Shown here one piece after another: positions 1 to 12,620 of a stretch of 64,000 nt of DNA. Each line of letters opens with the position of its first letter. Position 1 is the stretch's first letter. The stretch comes from Hippophae tibetana (lineage: Eukaryota > Streptophyta > Magnoliopsida > Rosales > Elaeagnaceae), in contig CM072801.1 in NCBI GenBank assembly GCA_037013495.1, positions 72,339,816 to 72,403,815 on the forward strand, read 5' to 3'. The position numbers and the translations under genes were made by a program. The notes beneath the pieces are model-generated. The model was not told the origin of the DNA and made no database searches. It worked only from the letters and a program-made list of their open reading frames with translations.

Positions 1-654
1 GTGTCCTTAAAGTCGAGTGTTTTCTTTCAATTTTGTTGTCATTCTTTTCCTATTTGGATTTCATTTCGTAGCTTTGCTTAGTTTCACGGTATTTTTTTCT
101 CGTTATTTCATTTTTGTGTTCAACCTATCTATGTTTTTGAAAAAAACAAGAACGTTACTACAGTTCACAATTTGAAAACAAAAAGAAGTTATCAATTGGG
201 GTTGAAACTATAAACTTTCATAACTTTTGACTCTTATATCGAAACGACTATTATAATATATCAAATCCAAACATGTTTCCATACATAAAAAACACACTAT
301 AGCAGTAGTTTTTCTATTCTCATATTTTAACCCAGATTCTATCGTTTACACTACTTATAGACGTCTTAAAATTTTGTCGCACCCTATTACCTTTTTTGTG
401 TTCTTGTTCTTTCGGATACCAATTCTATCATCTTAATCATGTTTTAAGCAATTTAACCTTTCTTATTCTGTGTGTTCCTAGGTACATATGTTGTCCGCGA
501 AAAGGATTTGCATTGTTTGGTATCATAGCCTTGGTTGCTGAAAATGGTTTATCTATATTTATTTATCCACTTTTTGAATTTTATATTTATAAAAATTTGT
601 CATTTGATTGTTTTCTACTTTCTTAAGTCAGATATCAGAAAAAAGAATTAAATT

Positions 655-1309
655 GTGTCCTTAAAGTGGAGTGTTTTCTTTCAATTTTGTTGTAATTCTT
701 TTCCTATTTGGATTTCATTTCGTAGCTTTCCTTAGTTTCACGGTATTTTTTTCTCGTTATTTCATTTTTGTGTTCAACCTATCTATGTTTTTGAAAAAAA
801 CAAGAACGTTACTACAGTTCACAATTTGAAAACAAAAAGAAGTTATCAATTGGGGTTGAAACTATAAACTTTCATAACTTTTGACTCTTATATCGAAACG
901 ACTATTATAATATATCAAATCCAAACATGTTTCCATACATAAAAAACACACTATAGCAGTAGTTTTTCTATTCTCATATTTTAACCCAGATTCTATCGTT
1001 TACACTACTTATAGACGTCTTAAAATTTTGTCGCACCATATTACCTTTTTTTGTGTTCTTTTTCTTTCGGATACCAATTCTATCATCTTAATCATGTTTT
1101 AAGCAATTCAACCTTTCTTATTCTGTGTGTTCCTAGGTACATATGTTGTCCGCGAAAAGGATTTGCATTGTTTGGTATCATAGCCTTGGTTGCTGAAAAT
1201 GGTTTATCTATATTTATTTATCTACTTTTTGAATTTTATATTTATAAAAATTTGTCGTTTGATTGTTTTCTACTTTCTTAAGTCAGATATCAGAAAAAAG
1301 AATTAAATT
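655..1309 (+). repeat. Representative 655-bp satellite monomer
   Basis: One complete unit used to define phase. In the first unit (1-654, one T shorter) the landmarks lie at 359-366 (AGACGTCT, 8-bp palindrome), 477-482 (CCTAGG), 484-491 (ACATATGT palindrome), 622-627 (CTTAAG) and 631-636 (GATATC). The stretch from 'cgaaaaggatttgcat' through 'atagccttggttgctgaaaatgg' is nearly invariant across all units, including the divergent type II ones. The unit has no long ORF. The 62-85-residue open frames found in each unit follow from the T-rich strand. Confidence 0.9.
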
Positions 1310-3275
1310 GTGTCCTTAAAGTGGAGTGTTTTCTTTCAATTTTGTTGTCATTCTTTTCCTATTTGGATTTCATTTCGTAGCTTTCCTTAGTTTCACGGTA
1401 TTTTTTTCTCGTTATTTCATTTTTGTGTTCAACCTATCTATGTTTTTGAAAAAAACAAGAAAGTTACTACAGTTCACAATTTCAAAACAAAAAGAAGTTA
1501 TCAATTGGGGTTGAAACTATAAACTTTCATAACTTTTGACTCTTATATCGAAACGACTATTATAATATATCAAATCGAGACATGTTTCCATACATAAAAA
1601 AACACACTATAGCAGTAGTTTTTCTATTCTCATATTTTAACCCAGATTCCATCGTTTACACTACTTATAGAAGTCTTAAAATTTTGTCGCACCCTATTAC
1701 CTTTTTTTGTGTTCTTCTTCTTTCGGATACCAATTCTATCATCTTAATCATGTTTTAAGCAATTTAACCTTTCTTATTCTGTGTGTTCCTAGGTACATAT
1801 GTTGTCCGCGAAAAGGATTTGCATTGTTTGGTATCATAGCCTTGGTTGCTGAAAATGGTTTATCTATATTTATTTATCCACTTTTTGAATTTTATATTTA
1901 TAAAAATTTGTCATTTGATTGTTTTCTACTTTCTTAAGTCAGATATCAGAAAAAAGAATTAAATTGTGTCCTTAAAGTGGAGTGTTTTCTTTCAATTTTG
2001 TTGTAATTCTTTTCCTATTTGGATTTCATTTCGTAGCTTTCCTTAGTTTCACGGTATTTTTTTCTCGTTATTTCATTTTTGTGTTCAACCTATCTATGTT
2101 TTTGAAAAAAACAAGAACGTTACTACAGTTCACAATTTGAAAACAAAAAGAAGTTATCAATTGGGGTTGAAACTATAAACTTTCATAACTTTTGACTCTT
2201 ATATCGAAACGACTATTATAATATATCAAATCCAAACATGTTTCCATACATAAAAAACACACTATAGCAGTAGTTTTTCTATTCTCATATTTTAACCCAG
2301 ATTCTATCGTTTACACTACTTATAGACGTCTTAAAATTTTGTCGCACCATATTACCTTTTTTTGTGTTCTTTTTCTTTCGGATACCAATTCTATCATCTT
2401 AATCATGTTTTAAGCAATTCAACCTTTCTTATTCTGTGTGTTCCTAGGTACATATGTTGTCCGCGAAAAGGATTTGCATTGTTTGGTATCATAGCCTTGG
2501 TTGCTGAAAATGGTTTACCTATATTTATTTATCTACTTTTTGAATTTTAGATTTATAAAAATTTGTCGTTTGATTGTTTTCTACTTTCTTAAGTCAGATA
2601 TCAGAAAAAAGAATTAAATTGTGTCCTTAAAGTCGAGTGTTTTCTTTCAATTTTGTTGTCATTCTTTTCCTATTTGGATTTCATTTCGTAGCTTTCCTTA
2701 GTTTCACGGTATTTTTTTCTCGTTATTTCATTTTTGTGTTCAACCTATCTATGTTTTTGAAAAAAACAAGAACGTTACTACAGTTCACAATTTCAAAACA
2801 AAAAGAAGTTATCAATTGGGGTTGAAACTATAAACTTTCATAACTTTTGACTCTTATATCGAAACGACTATTATAATATATCAAATCGAAACATGTTTCC
2901 ATACATAAAAAACACACTATAGCAGTAGTTTTTCTATTCTCATATTTTAACCCAGATTCCATCGTTTACACTACTTATAGACGTCTTAAAATTTTGTCGC
3001 ACCCTATTACCTTTTTTTGTGTTCTAGTTCTTTCGGATACCAATTCTATCATTTTAATCATGTTTTAAGCAATTCAACCTTTCTTATTCTGTGTGTTCCT
3101 AGGTACATATGTTTTCCGCGAAAAGGATTTGCATTGTTTGGTATCATAGCCTTGGTTGCTGAAAATGGTTTACCTATATTTATTTATCTACTTTTTGAAT
3201 TTTAGATTTATAAAAATTTTTCGTTTGATTGTTTTCTACTTTCTTAAGTCAGATATCAGAAAAAAGAATTAAATT

Positions 3276-3931
3276 GTGTCCTTAAAGTGGAGGGTTTTCT
3301 TTCAATTTTGTTGTCATTCTTTTCCTATTTGGATTTCATTTCGTAGCTTTCCTTAGTTTCACGGTATTTTTTTCTCGTTATTTCATTTTTGTGTTCAACC
3401 TATCTATGTTTTTGAAAAAAACAAGAAAGTTACTACAGTTCACAATTTCAAAACAAAAAGAAGTTATCAATTGGGGTTGAAACTATAAACTTTCATAACT
3501 TTTGACACTTATATCGAAACGACTATTATAATATATCAAATCGAGACATGTTTCCATACATAAAAAAACACACTATAGCAGTAGTTTTTCTATTCTCATA
3601 TTTTAACCCAGATTCCATCGTTTACACTACTTATAGACGCCTTAAAATTTTGTCGCACCCTATTACCTTTTTTTGTGTTCTTGTTCTTTCGAATTCCAAT
3701 TCTATCATCTTAACCATGTTTTTAGCAATTCAACCTTTCTTATTCTTTGTATTCATAGGTACATATGTTGTTCGCGAAAAGGATTTGCATTTTTTGGTAT
3801 CATAGCCTTGGTTGCTGAAAATGGTTAATCTATATTTATTTATCTACTTTTTGAATTTTAGATTTATAAAAATTTGTCGTTTGATTGTTTTCTACTTTCT
3901 TAAGTCAGATATCAGAAAAAAGAATTAAATT
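3276..3931 (+). repeat. Type II satellite monomer (first copy in window)
   Basis: A 656-bp unit of the divergent class. It reads 'ctttcgaattccaattc' where standard units read 'ctttcggataccaattc'. It also has 'aaccatgtttttagc' instead of 'aatcatgttttaagc', and 'gtattcataggtac' with 'gttgttcgcg' instead of 'gtgttcctaggtac' with 'gttgtccgcg'. Several linked changes in about 120 bp mark a distinct sub-family rather than random drift. An 85-residue open frame (3548-3805) results from these changes and is not taken as a gene. Confidence 0.8.
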
Positions 3932-4624
3932 GTGTCCTTAAAGTCAAGTGTTTTCTTTCAATTTTGTTGTCATTCTTTTCCTATTTGGATTTCATTTCGT
4001 AGCTTTGCTTAGTTTCACGGAATTTTTTTCTCGTTATTTCATTTTTGTGTTCAACCTATCTATGTTTTTGAAAAAAACAAGAACGTTACTACAGTTCACA
4101 ATTTGAAAACAAAAAGAAGTTATCAATTGGGGTTGAAACTATAAACTTTCATAACTTTTGACTCTTATATCGAAACGACTATTATAATATATCAAATCCA
4201 AACATGTTTCCATACATAAAAAACACACTATAGCAGTAGTTTTTCTATTCTCATATTTTAACCCAGATTCTATCGTTTACACTACTTATAGACGTCTTAA
4301 AATTTTGTCGCACCCTATTACCTTTTTTTGTGTTCTTGTTCTTTCGGATACCAATTCTATCATCTTAATCATGTTTTAAGCAAATCAACCTTTCTTATTC
4401 TGTGTGTTCCTAGGTACATATGTTGTCCGCGAAAAGGATTTGCATTGTTTGGTATCATAGCCTTGGTTGCTGAAAATGGTTTATCTATATTTATTTATCT
4501 ACTTTTTGAATTTTATATTTATAAAAATTTGTCGTTTGATTGTTTTCTACTTTCTTAAGTCAGATATCAGAAAAAAGAATTAAATTGTGTCCTTAAAGTC
4601 AAGTGTTTTCTTTCAATTTTGTTG

Positions 4625-7244
4625 TCATTCTTTTCCTATTTGGATTTCATTTCGTAGCTTTGCTTAGTTTCACGGAATTTTTTTCTCGTTATTTCATTTT
4701 TGTGTTCAACCTATCTATGTTTTTGAAAAAAACAAGAACGTTACTACAGTTCACAATTTGAAAACAAAAAGAAGTTATCAATTGGGGTTGAAACTATAAA
4801 CTTTCATAACTTTTGACTCTTATATCGAAACGACTATTATAATATATCAAATCCAAACATGTTTCCATACATAAAAAACACACTATAGCAGTAGTTTTTC
4901 TATTCTCATATTTTAACCCAGATTCTATCGTTTACACTACTTATAGACGTCTTAAAATTTTGTCGCACCCTATTACCTTTTTTTGTGTTCTTGTTCTTTC
5001 GGATACCAATTCTATCATCTTAATCATGTTTTAAGCAATTCAACCTTTCTTATTCTGTGTGTTCCTAGGTACATATGTTGTCCGCGAAAAGGATTTGCAT
5101 TGTTTGGTATCATAGCCTTGGTTGCTGAAAATGGTTTATCTATATTTATTTATCTACTTTTTGAATTTTATATTTATAAAAATTTGTCGTTTGATTGTTT
5201 TCTACTTTCTTAAGTCAGATATCAGAAAAAAGAATTAAATTGTGTCCTTAAAGTCGAGTGTTTTCTTTCAATTTTGTTGTCATTCTTTTCCTATTTGGAT
5301 TTCATTTCGTAGCTTTCCGTAGTTTCACGGTATTTTTTTCTCGTTATTTCATTTTTGTGTTCAACCTATCTATGTTTTTGAAAAAAACAAGAACGTTACT
5401 ACAGTTCACAATTTGAAAACAAAAAGAAGTTATCAATTGGGGTTGAAACTATAAACTTTCATAACTTTTGACTCTTATATCGAAACGACTATTATAATAT
5501 ATCAAATCGAGACATGTTTCCATACATAAAAAACACACTATAGCAGTAGTTTTACTATTCTCATATTTTAACCCAGATTCTATCGTATACACTACTTATA
5601 GACGTCTTAAAATTTTGTCGCACCCTATTACCTTTTTTTGTGTTCTTGTTCTTTCGGATACCAATTCTATCATCTTAATCATGTTTTAAGCAATTCAACC
5701 TTTCTTATTCTGTGTGTTCCTAGGTACATATGTTGTCCGCGAAAAGGATTTGCATTCTTTGGTATCATAGCCTTGGTTGCTGAAAATGGTTTATCTATAT
5801 TTATTTATCTACTTTTTGAATTTTATATTTATAAAAATTTGTCGTTTGATTGTTTTCTACTTTCTTAAGTCAGATATCAGAAAAAAGAATTAAATTGTGT
5901 CCTTAAAGTCGAGTGTTTTCTTTCAATTTTGTTGTCATTCTTTTCCTATTTGGATTTCATTTCGTAGCTTTCCGTAGTTTCACGGTATTTTTTTCTCGTT
6001 ATTTCATTTTTGTGTTCAACCTATCTATGTTTTTGAAAAAAACAAGAACGTTACTACAGTTCACAATTTGAAGACAAAAAGAAGTTATCAATTGGGGTTG
6101 AAACTATAAACTTTCATAACTTTTGACTCTTATATCGAAACGACTATTATAATATATCAAATCGAGACATGTTTCCATACATAAAAAACACACTATAGCA
6201 GTAGTTTTACTATTCTCATATTTTAACCCAGATTCTATCGTTTACACTACTTATAGATGTCTTAAAATTATGTCGCACCCTATTACCTTTTTTTGTGTTC
6301 TTGTTCTTTCGGATACCAATTCTATCATTTTAATCATGTTTTAAGCAATTCAACCTTTCTTATTCTTTTTGTTCCTAGGTACATATGTTGTCCGCGAAAA
6401 GGATTTGCATTGTTTGGTATCATAGCCTTGGTTGCTGAAAATGGTTTACCTATATTTATTTATCTACTTTTTGAATTTTAGATTTATAAAAATTTGTCGT
6501 TTGATTGTTTTCTACTTTCTTAAGTCAGATATCAGAAAAAAGAATTAAATTGTGTCCTTAAAGTCGAGTGTTTTCTTTCAATTTTGTTGTCATTCTTTTC
6601 CTATTTGGATTTCATTTCGTAGCTTTGCTTAGTTTCACGGTATTTTTTTCTCGTTATTTCATTTTTGTGTTCAACCTATCTATGTTTTTGAAAAAAACAA
6701 GAACTTTACTACAGTTCACAATTTCAAAATAAAAAGAAGTTATCAATTGGGGTTCAAACTATAAACTTTCATAACTTTTGACTCTTATATCGAAACGACT
6801 ATTATAATATATCAAATCGAAACATGTTTCCATACATAAAAAACACACTATAGCAGTAGTTTTTCTATTATCATATTTTAACCTAGATTCTATCGGTTAC
6901 ACTACTTATAGACGTCTTAAAATTTGGTCGCACCCTATTACCTTTTTTTGTGTTCTTGTTCTTTCGGATACCAATTCTATCATTTTAATCATGTTTTAAG
7001 CAATTCATCCTTTCTTATTCTTTTTGTTCCTAGGTACATATGTTTTCCGCGAAAAGGATTTGCATTGTTTGGTATCATAGCCTTGGTTGCTGAAAATGGT
7101 TTACCTATATTTATTTATCTACTTTTTGAATTTTAGATTTATAAAAATTTGTCATTTGATTGTTTTCTACTTTCTTAAGTGAGATATGAGAAAAAAGAAT
7201 TAAATTGTGTCCTTAAAGTGGAGTGTTTTCTTTCAATTTTGTTT
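4625..7244 (+). repeat. Four-monomer higher-order repeat, copy 1
   Basis: A 2620-bp block of four successive units that matches the following block at an offset of exactly 2620 bp. Shared private variants prove the pairing: 'cgtatacacta' (5585 and 8205), 'gaagacaaaaag' (6070 and 8690), 'gatgtcttaaaattatg' (6256 and 8876) and 'gagatatgag' (7181 and 9801). By eye the match runs from 4625 to 7382 against 7245 to 10002 without a difference noticed. Confidence 0.85.
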
Positions 7245-9864
7245 TCATTCTTTTCCTATTTGGATTTCATTTCGTAGCTTTGCTTAGTTTCACGGAATTT
7301 TTTTCTCGTTATTTCATTTTTGTGTTCAACCTATCTATGTTTTTGAAAAAAACAAGAACGTTACTACAGTTCACAATTTGAAAACAAAAAGAAGTTATCA
7401 ATTGGGGTTGAAACTATAAACTTTCATAACTTTTGACTCTTATATCGAAACGACTATTATAATATATCAAATCCAAACATGTTTCCATACATAAAAAACA
7501 CACTATAGCAGTAGTTTTTCTATTCTCATATTTTAACCCAGATTCTATCGTTTACACTACTTATAGACGTCTTAAAATTTTGTCGCACCCTATTACCTTT
7601 TTTTGTGTTCTTGTTCTTTCGGATACCAATTCTATCATCTTAATCATGTTTTAAGCAATTCAACCTTTCTTATTCTGTGTGTTCCTAGGTACATATGTTG
7701 TCCGCGAAAAGGATTTGCATTGTTTGGTATCATAGCCTTGGTTGCTGAAAATGGTTTATCTATATTTATTTATCTACTTTTTGAATTTTATATTTATAAA
7801 AATTTGTCGTTTGATTGTTTTCTACTTTCTTAAGTCAGATATCAGAAAAAAGAATTAAATTGTGTCCTTAAAGTCGAGTGTTTTCTTTCAATTTTGTTGT
7901 CATTCTTTTCCTATTTGGATTTCATTTCGTAGCTTTCCGTAGTTTCACGGTATTTTTTTCTCGTTATTTCATTTTTGTGTTCAACCTATCTATGTTTTTG
8001 AAAAAAACAAGAACGTTACTACAGTTCACAATTTGAAAACAAAAAGAAGTTATCAATTGGGGTTGAAACTATAAACTTTCATAACTTTTGACTCTTATAT
8101 CGAAACGACTATTATAATATATCAAATCGAGACATGTTTCCATACATAAAAAACACACTATAGCAGTAGTTTTACTATTCTCATATTTTAACCCAGATTC
8201 TATCGTATACACTACTTATAGACGTCTTAAAATTTTGTCGCACCCTATTACCTTTTTTTGTGTTCTTGTTCTTTCGGATACCAATTCTATCATCTTAATC
8301 ATGTTTTAAGCAATTCAACCTTTCTTATTCTGTGTGTTCCTAGGTACATATGTTGTCCGCGAAAAGGATTTGCATTCTTTGGTATCATAGCCTTGGTTGC
8401 TGAAAATGGTTTATCTATATTTATTTATCTACTTTTTGAATTTTATATTTATAAAAATTTGTCGTTTGATTGTTTTCTACTTTCTTAAGTCAGATATCAG
8501 AAAAAAGAATTAAATTGTGTCCTTAAAGTCGAGTGTTTTCTTTCAATTTTGTTGTCATTCTTTTCCTATTTGGATTTCATTTCGTAGCTTTCCGTAGTTT
8601 CACGGTATTTTTTTCTCGTTATTTCATTTTTGTGTTCAACCTATCTATGTTTTTGAAAAAAACAAGAACGTTACTACAGTTCACAATTTGAAGACAAAAA
8701 GAAGTTATCAATTGGGGTTGAAACTATAAACTTTCATAACTTTTGACTCTTATATCGAAACGACTATTATAATATATCAAATCGAGACATGTTTCCATAC
8801 ATAAAAAACACACTATAGCAGTAGTTTTACTATTCTCATATTTTAACCCAGATTCTATCGTTTACACTACTTATAGATGTCTTAAAATTATGTCGCACCC
8901 TATTACCTTTTTTTGTGTTCTTGTTCTTTCGGATACCAATTCTATCATTTTAATCATGTTTTAAGCAATTCAACCTTTCTTATTCTTTTTGTTCCTAGGT
9001 ACATATGTTGTCCGCGAAAAGGATTTGCATTGTTTGGTATCATAGCCTTGGTTGCTGAAAATGGTTTACCTATATTTATTTATCTACTTTTTGAATTTTA
9101 GATTTATAAAAATTTGTCGTTTGATTGTTTTCTACTTTCTTAAGTCAGATATCAGAAAAAAGAATTAAATTGTGTCCTTAAAGTCGAGTGTTTTCTTTCA
9201 ATTTTGTTGTCATTCTTTTCCTATTTGGATTTCATTTCGTAGCTTTGCTTAGTTTCACGGTATTTTTTTCTCGTTATTTCATTTTTGTGTTCAACCTATC
9301 TATGTTTTTGAAAAAAACAAGAACTTTACTACAGTTCACAATTTCAAAATAAAAAGAAGTTATCAATTGGGGTTCAAACTATAAACTTTCATAACTTTTG
9401 ACTCTTATATCGAAACGACTATTATAATATATCAAATCGAAACATGTTTCCATACATAAAAAACACACTATAGCAGTAGTTTTTCTATTATCATATTTTA
9501 ACCTAGATTCTATCGGTTACACTACTTATAGACGTCTTAAAATTTGGTCGCACCCTATTACCTTTTTTTGTGTTCTTGTTCTTTCGGATACCAATTCTAT
9601 CATTTTAATCATGTTTTAAGCAATTCATCCTTTCTTATTCTTTTTGTTCCTAGGTACATATGTTTTCCGCGAAAAGGATTTGCATTGTTTGGTATCATAG
9701 CCTTGGTTGCTGAAAATGGTTTACCTATATTTATTTATCTACTTTTTGAATTTTAGATTTATAAAAATTTGTCATTTGATTGTTTTCTACTTTCTTAAGT
9801 GAGATATGAGAAAAAAGAATTAAATTGTGTCCTTAAAGTGGAGTGTTTTCTTTCAATTTTGTTT
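7245..9864 (+). repeat. Four-monomer higher-order repeat, copy 2
   Basis: Tandem copy of 4625-7244, carrying the same four unit variants in the same order. The match continues to 10002, where 'gaaaac' in copy 1 becomes 'gaagac'. Confidence 0.85.
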
Positions 9865-10002
9865 TCATTCTTTTCCTATTTGGATTTCATTTCGTAGCTT
9901 TGCTTAGTTTCACGGAATTTTTTTCTCGTTATTTCATTTTTGTGTTCAACCTATCTATGTTTTTGAAAAAAACAAGAACGTTACTACAGTTCACAATTTG
10001 AA

Positions 10003-11312
10003 GACAAAAAGAAGTTATCAATTGGGGTTGAAACTATAAACTTTCATAACTTTTGACTCTTATATCGAAACGACTATTATAATATATCAAATCGAGACAT
10101 GTTTCCATACATAAAAAACACACTATAGCAGTAGTTTTACTATTCTCATATTTTAACCCAGATTCTATCGTTTACACTACTTATAGACGTCTTAAAATTT
10201 TGTCGCACCCTATTACCTTTTTTTGTGTTCTTGTTCTTTCGGATACCAATTCTATCATTTTAATCATGTTTTAAGCAATTCAACCTTTCTTATTCTTTTT
10301 GTTCCTAGGTACATATGTTGTCCGCGAAAAGGATTTGCATTGTTTGGTATCATAGCCTTGGTTGCTGAAAATGGTTTACCTATATTTATTTATCTACTTT
10401 TTGAATTTTAGATTTATAAAAATTTGTCGTTTGATTGTTTTCTACTTTCTTAAGTCAGATATCAGAAAAAAGAATTAAATTGTGTCCTTAAAGTCGAGTG
10501 TTTTCTTTCAATTTTGTTGTCATTCTTTTCCTATTTGGATTTCATTTCGTAGCTTTGCTTAGTTTCACGGTATTTTTTTCTCGTTATTTCATTTTTGTGT
10601 TCAACCTATCTATGTTTTTGAAAAAAACAAGAACTTTACTACAGTTCACAATTTCAAAATAAAAAGAAGTTATCAATTGGGGTTCAAACTATAAACTTTC
10701 ATAACTTTTGACTCTTATATCGAAACGACTATTATAATATATCAAATCGAAACATGTTTCCATACATAAAAAACACACTATAGCAGTAGTTTTTCTATTA
10801 TCATATTTTAACCTAGATTCTATCGGTTACACTACTTATAGACGTCTTAAAATTTGGTCGCACCCTATTACCTTTTTTTGTGTTCTTGTTCTTTCGGATA
10901 CCAATTCTATCATTTTAATCATGTTTTAAGCAATTCATCCTTTCTTATTCTTTTTGTTCCTAGGTACATATGTTTTCCGCGAAAAGGATTTGCATTGTTT
11001 GGTATCATAGCCTTGGTTGCTGAAAATGGTTTACCTATATTTATTTATCTACTTTTTGAATTTTAGATTTATAAAAATTTGTCATTTGATTGTTTTCTAC
11101 TTTCTTAAGTGAGATATGAGAAAAAAGAATTAAATTGTGTCCTTAAAGTGGAGTGTTTTCTTTCAATTTTGTTTTCATTCTTTTCCTATTTGGATTTCAT
11201 TTCGTAGCTTTGCTTAGTTTCACGGAATTTTTTTCTCGTTATTTCATTTTTGTGTTCAACCTATCTATGTTTTTGAAAAAAACAAGAACGTTACTACAGT
11301 TCACAATTTGAA
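10003..11312 (+). repeat. Two-monomer higher-order repeat, copy 1
   Basis: A 1310-bp dimer made of a unit with 'gaagacaaaaag' and a unit with 'caaaataaaaag', 'ctattatcatattttaacctag' and 'gagatatgag'. It matches the next 1.3 kb at an offset of 1310 bp. The only difference noticed is 'tattaccttt' at 10211 against 'tattatcttt' at 11521. A similar dimer with extra differences precedes it from about 8691. Confidence 0.8.
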
Positions 11313-12609
11313 GACAAAAAGAAGTTATCAATTGGGGTTGAAACTATAAACTTTCATAACTTTTGACTCTTATATCGAAACGACTATTATAATATATCAA
11401 ATCGAGACATGTTTCCATACATAAAAAACACACTATAGCAGTAGTTTTACTATTCTCATATTTTAACCCAGATTCTATCGTTTACACTACTTATAGACGT
11501 CTTAAAATTTTGTCGCACCCTATTATCTTTTTTTGTGTTCTTGTTCTTTCGGATACCAATTCTATCATTTTAATCATGTTTTAAGCAATTCAACCTTTCT
11601 TATTCTTTTTGTTCCTAGGTACATATGTTGTCCGCGAAAAGGATTTGCATTGTTTGGTATCATAGCCTTGGTTGCTGAAAATGGTTTACCTATATTTATT
11701 TATCTACTTTTTGAATTTTAGATTTATAAAAATTTGTCGTTTGATTGTTTTCTACTTTCTTAAGTCAGATATCAGAAAAAAGAATTAAATTGTGTCCTTA
11801 AAGTCGAGTGTTTTCTTTCAATTTTGTTGTCATTCTTTTCCTATTTGGATTTCATTTCGTAGCTTTGCTTAGTTTCACGGTATTTTTTTCTCGTTATTTC
11901 ATTTTTGTGTTCAACCTATCTATGTTTTTGAAAAAAACAAGAACTTTACTACAGTTCACAATTTCAAAATAAAAAGAAGTTATCAATTGGGGTTCAAACT
12001 ATAAACTTTCATAACTTTTGACTCTTATATCGAAACGACTATTATAATATATCAAATCGAAACATGTTTCCATACATAAAAAACACACTATAGCAGTAGT
12101 TTTTCTATTATCATATTTTAACCTAGATTCTATCGGTTACACTACTTATAGACGTCTTAAAATTTGGTCGCACCCTATTACCTTTTTTTGTGTTCTTGTT
12201 CTTTCGGATACCAATTCTATCATTTTAATCATGTTTTAAGCAATTCATCCTTTCTTATTCTTTTTGTTCCTAGGTACATATGTTGTCCGCGAAAAGGATT
12301 TGCATTGTTTGGTATCATAGCCTTGGTTGCTGAAAATGGTTTACCTATATTTATTTATCTACTTTTTGAATTTTAGATTTATAAAAATTTGTCATTTGAT
12401 TGTTTTCTACTTTCTTAAGTGAGATATGAGAAAAAAGAATTAAATTGTGTCCTTAAAGTGGAGTGTTTTCTTTCAATTTTGTTTTCATTCTTTTCCTATT
12501 TGGATTTCATTTCGTAGCTTTGCTTAGTTTCACGGAATTTTTTTCTCGTTATTTCATTTTTGTGTTCAACCTATCTATGTTTTTGAAAAAAACAAGAAAG
12601 TTACTACAG
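11313..12609 (+). repeat. Two-monomer higher-order repeat, copy 2
   Basis: Tandem copy of the dimer 10003-11312. The match ends in the unit that carries the odd patch at 12610-12620. Confidence 0.8.
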
Positions 12610-12620
12610 TTCAACCTTTC

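Noticed and set aside
396-626. A 62-85-residue open frame recurs in almost every satellite unit (for example MCSCSFGYQFYH...), suggesting a multicopy small protein.
   Set aside because: The + strand is T-rich and purine-poor, so stops are rare in all frames. Several overlapping frames are open at once, the peptides are hydrophobic by composition, and their length changes freely with single substitutions.
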